NCBI GenBank assembly: GCA_023419515.1
Contig: JAEZXW010000022.1
Location: 1 to 5,363 of the forward strand
DNA from: Actinomycetes bacterium
GTDB taxonomy: Bacteria > Actinomycetota > Coriobacteriia > Coriobacteriales > JAEZXW01
DNA length: 5,363 bases
Direction of reading: 5' to 3'
A program made the position numbers and the translations under genes. Every line of letters starts with the position of its first letter. Positions within the stretch are counted from its first letter, which is position 1. The notes beneath the pieces are model-generated. The model made no database searches. It was not told the DNA's origin and worked only from the letters and a program-made list of their open reading frames with translations. Of this stretch, positions 1-5,168 are shown in pieces.

Positions 1-261
1 ATCACACCGCATTTGGCGCTCATGACGCAATCTGCGCTCGTCGTTGCCACCGAAAGTATCCCGCTCCCGAGTGCTGCTGGGGTGAGTGAGATTGCGCTCA
101 AACAAGGCTATGAGTTCATCGTCGGCAAGCACAACGCGTTTATCGTCATGCTGATCACGCGATCAATCACCATCTATGGTGCGGTTGTTTTGGGGTTGAT
201 TACGTTTGGGTTGATTCACCGCAAGCATCAGCGAGAGCGTGAGCAGGCGCGGGCGCACTAA
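1..261 (+). CDS. C-terminal part of an integral membrane protein, probably LPG_synthase_TM / UPF0104 (YbhN/AglD/MprF-like) family
   Basis: The frame is open from base 1 and ends at TAA 259-261, so this is the last 86 codons of a gene that begins outside the window. The visible TTG and ATG codons near 13-24 are internal. The segment SIPLPSAAGVSEIALKQG resembles the PxPGGxGxxE-type loop of the flippase-like transmembrane region of lysylphosphatidylglycerol synthase and UPF0104 proteins. It is followed by a hydrophobic stretch (about FIVMLITRSITIYGAVVLGL) and a short basic cytoplasmic tail rich in Arg, His and Lys. In that family an Arg-containing helix with a Tyr (here LITRSITIYG) follows the loop, which fits. 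Such proteins modify or translocate membrane lipids or glycolipids. The assignment rests on the C-terminus alone, so the exact function is open. The gene converges with the racemase. Confidence 0.55.
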   Translation: MTPHLALMTQSALVVATESIPLPSAAGVSEIALKQGYEFIVGKHNAFIVMLITRSITIYGAVVLGLITFGLIHRKHQREREQARAH

Positions 262-277
262 GCGCCAATAAAGCGAA

Positions 278-326
278 AGTGCGCAGGGGTGGACTGAACG
301 CTTGCGTGAGCGAGTGCAGCCGCACT
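278..326. terminator. possible weak bidirectional terminator between convergent genes
   Basis: The gap between the plus-strand membrane protein (ends 261) and the racemase stop (325) can fold. AGTGCG at 278-283 pairs with CGCACT at 321-326, enclosing CTG 294-296/CAG 317-319 and CGCT 299-302/AGCG 309-312. On the minus strand the outer arm is followed by TTTCGCTTTATT, which is only moderately T-rich. The plus strand has no T-tract. The stem includes part of the racemase stop codon. It could be a weak terminator, mainly for the racemase transcript. Confidence 0.25.
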
Positions 327-1125
327 AGGAGCGAGCTGTCACTCCTGCTGCCTGCTGGATTCCTGTCACCAGTTCGCTGAGTGAATCGATAACCGTCAGC
401 CCATGAGGAGCAGCTCGGTGCTGGTCAAAAGCAAGCGAAAGCTCAGTGCAGCCAAGTATCACGCCATCGCAGGCAGGATGATCGCCCACTGCTGCAGATT
501 CCTCAGCATCGCAACTCGCGCCGCAGCTCTCACCTTCACCAACATCCATAAAGGCTCGATACACCTCATCGAGGTCTGTTTGCGTTGTTTGAATGCCTGC
601 CTTAACCTTGTCGTAAATCAAGGCAGAAATCACCGCTGCACCCGCTTCATCGGGGCTAATCGGCTCGATACCTCGAGTCTTGAGCGCCGCATGATACACC
701 TGAGTATGCAGGGTACCGCGGGTTGCCGCCACGCCAACGCGAGTGAGCCCCTGGCGCTGGCAGGCATCTGCCGTCAGCTCAATCATATTGATGAGCGGAA
801 TAGAAACTGCTGCCTGAATCTGCTCGTGCCACTTGTGAGCAGTATTGCACGGCAGCGCTAAATGCGTACAGCCGCAGCGTTCCAAAAGCTGCGCATGATG
901 AACCAGTGGATCAAGCGGACTCACATCACTCTCACCCAAGATAAAGGCAGTGCGATCGGGCAGACTTGCATCGTTAAACACCAAGGTATTGATATGCGCC
1001 TGATCGTAGTCTGCCTCAGTTCGATCAACCAGCAGGGTACTGAGCAGCGCCGTTGCTCCCGGCCCGACACCGCCCAAAATCCCGATCAATGGTTTGTTTT
1101 TCGCTTCCCGCGCAATACCTGCCAT
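325..1125 (-). CDS. aspartate racemase (Asp/Glu/hydantoin racemase superfamily)
   Basis: PLP-independent racemase predicted to interconvert L- and D-aspartate in the cytoplasm by a two-cysteine, two-base mechanism. From the ATG at 1125 it is 266 aa, a little longer than the usual 230-250. The N-terminal GILGGVGPGAT loop (residues 15-25) is typical of the family. The first catalytic Cys is in LPCNTAH (Cys93) and the second in GVILGCTELS (Cys226). An in-frame GTG at 1143 would add six residues. I prefer ATG 1125 because the racemase family core begins shortly after it, GTG 1143 has no visible Shine-Dalgarno, and the stop of the restored ATP-grasp frame (TGA 1131-1133) lies 5 nt upstream, which suggests translational coupling. 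Residues about 196-220 form a Ser/Glu/Ala/Cys-rich insertion before the second active-site motif. The D-Asp ligase-like gene upstream suggests the D-Asp is for the cell wall. Glutamate or broad-specificity racemase activity is a less likely alternative. Confidence 0.88.
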   Translation of the reverse strand: MAGIAREAKNKPLIGILGGVGPGATALLSTLLVDRTEADYDQAHINTLVFNDASLPDRTAFILGESDVSPLDPLVHHAQLLERCGCTHLALPCNTAHKWHEQIQAAVSIPLINMIELTADACQRQGLTRVGVAATRGTLHTQVYHAALKTRGIEPISPDEAGAAVISALIYDKVKAGIQTTQTDLDEVYRAFMDVGEGESCGASCDAEESAAVGDHPACDGVILGCTELSLAFDQHRAAPHGLTVIDSLSELVTGIQQAAGVTARS

Positions 1126-1130
1126 AGGAC

Positions 1131-1280
1131 TCAGCCCCCGCACGCTGCGCTGTCTGTCGCAGTGCTGCCTGCCGTTTCGGAGCCAGCCACACTGCCTACC
1201 GCCGCGCTAGCCGTCTGCTTACTCCGAGCCTCCTCCTGCTTAAACGCCTCGCGAAACGCCTTGTACTGCTTAAGCAAGAA
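1131..1280 (-). other. probable true 3' end of the ATP-grasp gene, in the -1 frame
   Basis: Read on the minus strand from TTC at 1280-1278, this frame encodes 49 residues. They start FLLKQYKAFREAFK, continue with a Gln/Glu/Lys stretch, then a low-complexity Ala/Gly/Ser/Thr tail ending AACGG and TGA at 1131-1133. The first part is an amphipathic, basic and aromatic helix like the C-terminal end of D-aspartate ligases as I remember them (NYIPRFKKYFH in Aslfm). Codons such as AAG, GCG, CGC, GAG and CAG match the rest of the gene, unlike the Arg-rich annotated frame. One extra T on the minus strand (ACATTTTC instead of ACATTTC; on the plus strand an A at 1279-1281) would join the two parts into a protein of about 443 aa and bring the stop to 5 nt before the racemase ATG. 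Confidence 0.7.
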
Positions 1281-2461
1281 ATGTGCGGATAGATCTCGCG
1301 GCGAACAAAGCTTGGCTCGCCTGGATACTTGATAGGATTAGCAACCTTGCCCTCGCGATAAAGGCGCTTGACCTCGACAACAAGCTCAGGATCCTTCACA
1401 TACTCAAGGATCGTTGCTTTGGGCACCACCGTATAGAGCGACTCGCGATCTGCCATCACCACATCGCCCTCGTAGGTCTTGCCCTCGATGAGCTCATCAA
1501 CCATCCACGGCGCAACGTTAAAACCAGAACCAGTCACGTAGTAGTTGCTGCGCCCAAGGCGTGTGTTGATCTCAAAGAAGTAATGTTGCCCAGTGCGCGG
1601 ATCAACCTTGATGTCAAAATTAGCAAAGCCCGTATATCCAACCGCCTCAAGCAAACGAATGGCGTCAGCTACGACTTGCTCGTTCACGCGACTTACAATG
1701 GCGACAGGATTTCCAATCGCCATCGGGCGCTTGTCTTCTAGCAGGGTCTGGCCAAACGCAGCAAAACGAACCTTACCAGTCTTGTCACTATACGTGGTCA
1801 GGATGCGCATCTGCGTGTCATCACCAGGGATAAACTCCTGCAGCAAAAAAATGTTTTTGTACGAGCTTTGCTGCAGACGACTGAGCATCTCTTTAAGACT
1901 TGCCATATCGTCAAAGAAATAGACCTTCTTTTTATCGGCAAATTGCGCGTAATGATAGTCTGCCGTGGAGGCGGGCTTGGCAACAACTGGAAAACTCAAA
2001 TCAAAATCAGCAAGGCGTTGAAACGCTTGCGGATCGCGAGTGTCGTGATACCAGGTCTTAGGATGAGGAACCTGGTGCTTTTCACAAATCTGATAAAAGC
2101 TTTCCTTTGAGACCAGCTGATGCAACAGCGCCTCATCAATATAGGGCAGGATGTAGTAACTTTTGAGCGCTTCGCTGTTTTCGACCACGAGACGCACGTA
2201 CCAGTCGCCGCACGCTAACAGCAAGAGCTTGTGATCGGGGTGTGCCTTGGCAACCCCAATCAGGTGCGGAACCATGTGTTCTTTGGTATCGAGATGCGGA
2301 ACGATGACGTTCTCCAAAATCTCGGAGTCAGAAAACATATGGCTTTTGACCTGGCTTAACACAAGCGACTTGATGCCGTACTGCTCATGAAAAGCACGCG
2401 CCAAACTATAAGCGTTAATATCCCCGCCCAAGATCACGGGCAAAAAACTATCACGTGCCAT
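1196..2461 (-). CDS. ATP-grasp ligase, D-aspartate ligase-like (peptidoglycan D-Asp branch), apparently frameshifted at its C-terminus
   Basis: 421 aa as read from ATG 2461, which lies 4 nt after the SDR stop with AAAGGG upstream. The family core begins at once (PVILGGDINAYSLARAF). The N-terminal pre-ATP-grasp domain contains LLACGDWYVRLV and ILPYIDEALLHQLVSKESFY. The ATP-grasp domain contains FPVVAKPAS (Lys162), LQEFIPGDDTQMRIL (Glu209), GFANFDIKVDPRTG (281-291) and the metal-binding FFEINTRLGRSN (Glu297, Asn299). These blocks, including PGDD, GFANFD and VPKxxxLEY, match what I recall of Enterococcus faecium D-aspartate ligase (Aslfm). That enzyme uses ATP to join D-Asp to the Lys side chain of the peptidoglycan precursor. 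The downstream racemase could supply D-Asp. After His393 this frame turns into an Arg-rich tail (11 Arg in the last 26 residues, several AGG codons), which I read as out of frame. Another amino acid substrate is possible. Confidence 0.85.
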   Translation of the reverse strand: MARDSFLPVILGGDINAYSLARAFHEQYGIKSLVLSQVKSHMFSDSEILENVIVPHLDTKEHMVPHLIGVAKAHPDHKLLLLACGDWYVRLVVENSEALKSYYILPYIDEALLHQLVSKESFYQICEKHQVPHPKTWYHDTRDPQAFQRLADFDLSFPVVAKPASTADYHYAQFADKKKVYFFDDMASLKEMLSRLQQSSYKNIFLLQEFIPGDDTQMRILTTYSDKTGKVRFAAFGQTLLEDKRPMAIGNPVAIVSRVNEQVVADAIRLLEAVGYTGFANFDIKVDPRTGQHYFFEINTRLGRSNYYVTGSGFNVAPWMVDELIEGKTYEGDVVMADRESLYTVVPKATILEYVKDPELVVEVKRLYREGKVANPIKYPGEPSFVRREIYPHISCLSSTRRFARRLSRRRLGVSRRLARR

Positions 2462-2465
2462 TCGA

Positions 2466-3269
2466 TTAACCCTTTGACTGCATGTCGCCATAGTGGCTAA
2501 ACATGGGGCTTGGCATGCCAAAACCACCCGAAACCTCAATGTCTTGGCCGGTAACAAATGCCGACATATCGCTTGCGAGGTAAACAACTGCCTGAGCGAT
2601 GTCCTCAACCTCACCGGCGCGGCCAAGCGGTACGGTCTTGAGGAAAGTGTCCAAAAACTCCTGCGACATGTTCTTCATAGCAGCATCAGTGGCGATAAAA
2701 CCAGGCAAAACACAGTTGGCGCGGACGCCTGCGCGCGCATACTGAGTCGCGATGTCCTTAGTCAAAAAGCGAACTGATGACTTGGCCACGCCGTATGCGG
2801 TGCGATACATATCGGGAAATTTGCCGCCCACGCTTGCGATATTCACGATGGAGCCGCCGCCGGTCTTAATCATTGAGCCCACCGCAGCCTGCGAGGTCTC
2901 ATATACGCTTTGCAGGTTGTTATTAACGATGCTCATGAAGTCTTCGTACGAGGTGTGCAACACGTCAAAATCCTTAGTGACATCGGTGCTGCCAAAGTTG
3001 TTGATGAGGATGTCAATGCGACCTTCTGCGTCGATAACCTCCTGAATTGAAGTCTTGAAGGTCTCTGGTTTATCAGCATCAAAAAGGCACACACCGCCAT
3101 CGAATCCTTTTGCCTTGAGCTCATCGACCAGCTCTTGGCCAGCCTCAAGACGACGAACGGCAAAATACACCTTAGCACCCTGCTCAGCCAAGGCAAATGC
3201 GCATGCCTTGCCGATGCCGCGGGTTGAAGAGGTCACGACAGCAATTTTTCCTTCGACCAAACCACACAT
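2466..3269 (-). CDS. short-chain dehydrogenase/reductase, 7-alpha-hydroxysteroid dehydrogenase-like
   Basis: Classical SDR of 267 aa with a Rossmann fold, acting on a hydroxyl/carbonyl pair with NAD(P)H. The cofactor loop is TSSTRGIG (residues 13-20) rather than the common TGxxxGIG. The NNAG motif appears as NNFG (90-93). The catalytic tetrad is Asn118, Ser146, Tyr159 and Lys163 (YGVAK). VLPGFIATD (187-195) follows the active site. Arg39 and Arg40 after strand 2, with Arg17 in the glycine loop, suggest a preference for NADP(H). TSSTRGIG, EGRIDILINN, NNLQSVY and the C-terminal VSGGF are close to what I recall of Clostridium sardiniense (absonum) 7-alpha-HSDH, so a steroid or bile acid substrate is plausible but unproven; 3-oxoacyl-ACP or sugar reductase roles cannot be excluded. 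ATG 3269 has a good Shine-Dalgarno (AAGAAGG, 8 nt upstream). It heads the unit with the ATP-grasp and racemase genes. Confidence 0.88.
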   Translation of the reverse strand: MCGLVEGKIAVVTSSTRGIGKACAFALAEQGAKVYFAVRRLEAGQELVDELKAKGFDGGVCLFDADKPETFKTSIQEVIDAEGRIDILINNFGSTDVTKDFDVLHTSYEDFMSIVNNNLQSVYETSQAAVGSMIKTGGGSIVNIASVGGKFPDMYRTAYGVAKSSVRFLTKDIATQYARAGVRANCVLPGFIATDAAMKNMSQEFLDTFLKTVPLGRAGEVEDIAQAVVYLASDMSAFVTGQDIEVSGGFGMPSPMFSHYGDMQSKG

Positions 3270-3309
3270 AACTCATGCCTTCTTTCTGCAATATAAATGT
3301 GCTGCGTGC

Positions 3310-3335
3310 GTGCGCAAATACATGTACGCGCTCAC
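3310..3335. promoter_or_regulatory. imperfect 26-bp palindrome, candidate operator of the SDR unit
   Basis: The stretch centred between 3322 and 3323 has a perfect 8-bp core (TACATGTA), flanked by GTGCGC on the left and GCGCTCAC on the right. Nine of thirteen positions match between the half-sites. It lies between the proposed promoter (-10 at 3356-3361) and the SDR start, where a repressor would block transcription. The adjacent GCGTGCGTGCGC repeat adds purine/pyrimidine alternation. No regulator gene is visible in the window, so binding is an inference from symmetry and position only. Confidence 0.3.
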
Positions 3336-3355
3336 GTAACTATTGATTGCTTCTC

Positions 3356-3385
3356 ATCATACACCCTGGCAATTCGAGCGGACAA
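3356..3385 (-). promoter_or_regulatory. candidate sigma70-type promoter for the SDR/ATP-grasp/racemase unit
   Basis: On the minus strand, TTGTCC (3385-3380) and TATGAT (3361-3356) are separated by 18 bp. The -10 matches the consensus at 5 of 6 positions and the -35 at 4 of 6. It sits directly beyond the T-tract of the fixX terminator and would start transcription near 3350, leaving a leader of about 80 nt before the SDR ATG. A weaker alternative nearer the gene is TTGCGC with TATATT, 16 bp apart. Confidence 0.35.
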
Positions 3386-3390
3386 AAGCC

Positions 3391-3459
3391 AATAAAAATC
3401 CCCCGATTGACAAGCGAGCTCCTGCTGATGCTGGCAGGTGCTCCCCGTCAATCAGGGGA
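3391..3459 (-). terminator. long nested-hairpin intrinsic terminator of fixCX
   Basis: A 13-position outer stem (3399-3411 with 3447-3459) encloses an inner stem (3416-3425 with 3434-3443, one T-T mismatch) capped by an 8-nt loop. In minus-strand RNA the single outer mismatch becomes a G-U wobble, so the outer stem is fully paired only in that direction. The stem is followed by ATTTTTATT (complement of 3391-3399). The plus strand has no T-tract after the hairpin. It begins about 40 nt after the fixX stop and separates the fix genes from the SDR unit. Confidence 0.82.
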
Positions 3460-3497
3460 CTTCTCATGGCAGCGAATGTTGGTGTGCCGCGAGTGCC

Positions 3498-3797
3498 TTA
3501 GCCCTGGCGATACTCAATACCCATCGTTGGCTGTGGATTTTCCCATTTCTTGAGGATGGTATCGCGCGCAATAATGCGGCAAGTACCGCATTCAAGGCAG
3601 CCCGCATAGTCAAAGGTCTTGTTGCCCTCTTCATCGCGCTTGTAAAGCGCAGCGGGGCATGCCAAGATCAGCTTATCGAACTCGGCATCATCGGGGTTAT
3701 CGACGAGCTCAATGTGAGCGTTTTCTTCATCGACCTCATACTTGTTGAGGGCGAGATATTCGTCGGTATTGGTCTCGATTCTGATCACGTTACTCAT
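3498..3797 (-). CDS. fixX: FixX, ferredoxin-like protein of the FixABCX complex
   Basis: A 99-aa ferredoxin-like protein, the usual FixX length. It carries four cysteines for one [4Fe-4S] cluster: Cys47 in ILACPAALY, and Cys67, Cys70 and Cys73 in YAGCLECGTCRI. CPAxLY followed by GCLECGTCR is the hallmark of FixX and of the ferredoxin domain of ETF:quinone oxidoreductase. It is predicted to work with FixC, relaying electrons towards quinone in the bifurcating FixABCX complex on the cytoplasmic side of the membrane. The ATG (3795-3797) overlaps the fixC stop as ATGA, so the two are translationally coupled. GAAGG lies 4 nt upstream. The N-terminal half is acidic and the C-terminus ends ENPQPTMGIEYRQG without a membrane segment. 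Confidence 0.96.
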   Translation of the reverse strand: MSNVIRIETNTDEYLALNKYEVDEENAHIELVDNPDDAEFDKLILACPAALYKRDEEGNKTFDYAGCLECGTCRIIARDTILKKWENPQPTMGIEYRQG

Positions 3798-5086
3798 AGT
3801 GCCTTCATTGCTCCTAATGCATCTTTCATCAAGTTCTTAAAGCCGACTGCCTTGATATGGGGCAGCATCTGGTCTTTCATCGGCTTAATCGGCGAGCCAT
3901 CCACGATAAACATCTCGTTCATCATGTTTTTCACCATTGCGGGATAGGTGTTAAAGATGCGGGTGGTCTCTTCCATAAAGTGCGGGAACTTGCTGAACTG
4001 CTTAAGATCCTTGAGCACAAAGCTATTTTCGAGCTTGGTGACGTATGCCTGCAGCGCCGCCTTTGAGGTGTCGCCCTTGTCGAGGCACTCGATTGCGGTC
4101 TCGGCAGCCATCTGACCTGCGGCGACGGCGTAGTCCATACCGCGAACCATATATCCGAGGTTGATGCACATCATCGCCGACTCACCAGCCAAAAGCACGT
4201 TGTTGGCAACGAGCTCGGGCATCATGTTGAGGCCGCCCTCAGGCACCATGTGACCTGAGTGCTCAATTACCTTACCGCCCTTGATGAGCGGGGCAACAGC
4301 AGGGTGCTTCTTAAAATCTTCCATCATCTGATAGATAGGCGTATCTGCGGTCACGATGTCAGAAATCGTGGCGACAATACCAAGTGAGATCGAAGACTTG
4401 TTGGTGTACATAAAGCCACCGCCGATATGACCCTTGGTAGCATCACCAGCAAAGAGCCAGGCTGCGCCCTCGTCATCTGAGCCTGTCAGCATGCGATCGG
4501 TAATCGTCTTTTCGTCAAGCTCAATGACCTGCTTAATGCCGACTGCGATCTGGTGCTGGGCAGGTTTATCGTAGTTCACCGCCTGCTTGGTCAAAAGCGA
4601 ATTCACACCGTCGCACAAGAGCACGACTTCTGCGGTAATCTCATCTTCGCCTGCCTTGACGCCTACCACATTGCCTGCCTCATTTTTGACGAGCTCCTCA
4701 ACCGCAATGCCGTAGATGATCTCTGCACCGGCGTTTTCTGCCTGTTCAGCAAGCCACTGGTCAAAGTTTGCACGCAAGACCGAGTAAGAATCCTGACCCT
4801 CGACGTGCATCTCATCAGACGAAAAATCGACGGTAAAATTACCCTTGGCATCCATCATCGAGATGCGCTCGCGGGTAATCTTACGCTCAAGCGGCGCCGA
4901 CTGCTCAAAATCAGGAAAGACCTTCTTGAGTGAATGCGAATAGATGCGACCGCCGGTCATGTTTTTGGCGCCAGCAAAGTTACCGCGCTCAATCACGAGG
5001 ACGGACTTGCCAGCACTGGCGAGCGTGTATGCGGCAACTGATCCCGCACAACCTGCGCCCACCACAATTGCATCAAAATCAGCCAT
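3794..5086 (-). CDS. fixC: FixC, FAD-dependent ETF:quinone oxidoreductase-like flavoprotein
   Basis: A 430-aa flavoprotein matching the usual FixC length (about 430). The N-terminal dinucleotide-binding fold shows VVGAGCAGSVAA (GxGxxG at 10-15) with Glu33 at the end of strand 2, followed by GAKNMTGGRIYSHSL (39-53), a typical FixC segment. The second FAD motif is LLCDGVNS (156-163). The third is VLLAGESAMMCINLGYMVRGMDYAVAAG (297-324), where the usual GD is GE. In FixABCX, FixC takes electrons from the FixAB flavoprotein and, with FixX, delivers them towards quinone, allowing another branch to reduce ferredoxin or flavodoxin. The ATG at 5086 has only a weak Shine-Dalgarno (AAGAGA close to the start; GGGGA further up). 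The stop overlaps the fixX start by 4 nt. The gene is separated from fixB by an 82-bp gap containing a terminator-like hairpin, which may lower fixCX expression relative to fixAB. Confidence 0.96.
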   Translation of the reverse strand: MADFDAIVVGAGCAGSVAAYTLASAGKSVLVIERGNFAGAKNMTGGRIYSHSLKKVFPDFEQSAPLERKITRERISMMDAKGNFTVDFSSDEMHVEGQDSYSVLRANFDQWLAEQAENAGAEIIYGIAVEELVKNEAGNVVGVKAGEDEITAEVVLLCDGVNSLLTKQAVNYDKPAQHQIAVGIKQVIELDEKTITDRMLTGSDDEGAAWLFAGDATKGHIGGGFMYTNKSSISLGIVATISDIVTADTPIYQMMEDFKKHPAVAPLIKGGKVIEHSGHMVPEGGLNMMPELVANNVLLAGESAMMCINLGYMVRGMDYAVAAGQMAAETAIECLDKGDTSKAALQAYVTKLENSFVLKDLKQFSKFPHFMEETTRIFNTYPAMVKNMMNEMFIVDGSPIKPMKDQMLPHIKAVGFKNLMKDALGAMKAL

Positions 5087-5108
5087 GATCTCTTGCTAAC
5101 TTCCCCTC

Positions 5109-5156
5109 AAAAAAATAAGGTGGCGTGCAAACAACCCCTTGATTGCAGCCACCTTA
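5109..5156 (-). terminator. intrinsic terminator or attenuator between fixB and fixC
   Basis: A perfect 9-bp inverted repeat (TAAGGTGGC 5116-5124 with GCCACCTTA 5148-5156) continues inward past a one-base bulge into TGCAA 5126-5130/TTGCA 5143-5147, with a 12-nt loop. On the minus strand it is followed by seven T's (complement of 5109-5115). It starts 12 nt after the fixB stop and ends about 22 nt before the fixC ATG. This is a canonical rho-independent terminator placed inside a conserved gene cluster, so it probably acts as a partial terminator. Confidence 0.85.
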
Positions 5157-5168
5157 CCCGTGTGTACC

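Noticed and set aside
1126..1143. GTG at 1143 as the racemase start
   Set aside because: No Shine-Dalgarno precedes it, and the ATG at 1125 is closer to the family N-terminus and to the stop of the restored ligase frame.
1270..1290. Programmed -1 ribosomal frameshifting at the ligase end
   Set aside because: The zero-frame codons CAC ATT TCT TGC do not form an X XXY YYZ slippery heptamer, and no obvious downstream pseudoknot was seen. A mutation or sequencing error is simpler.
403..1332. Two plus-strand open frames (403-861 and 862-1332) opposite the racemase
   Set aside because: They lie antisense to a gene with clear catalytic motifs, have no recognisable domains, and are rich in Cys, Arg and His as expected of shadow frames.
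2462..2626. 55-residue N-terminal extension of the ATP-grasp frame
   Set aside because: It overlaps the 3' end of the SDR gene in another frame and is Arg/Leu/Cys-rich with no family similarity. The family core starts at ATG 2461, which has suitable spacing to the SDR stop.
3399..3459. The fixX hairpin as part of a CRISPR, tRNA or riboswitch
   Set aside because: There is no repeat/spacer periodicity and no tRNA-like cloverleaf. The T-tract and position after a stop codon fit an intrinsic terminator.
3347..3947. Plus-strand frames across 3347-3553 and 3438-3947
   Set aside because: They run through the terminator hairpin and antisense to fixX and fixC, without recognisable motifs or a plausible ribosome binding site.
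4553..4933. Plus-strand open frame opposite fixC
   Set aside because: It is antisense to a well-conserved flavoprotein and has no independent support.
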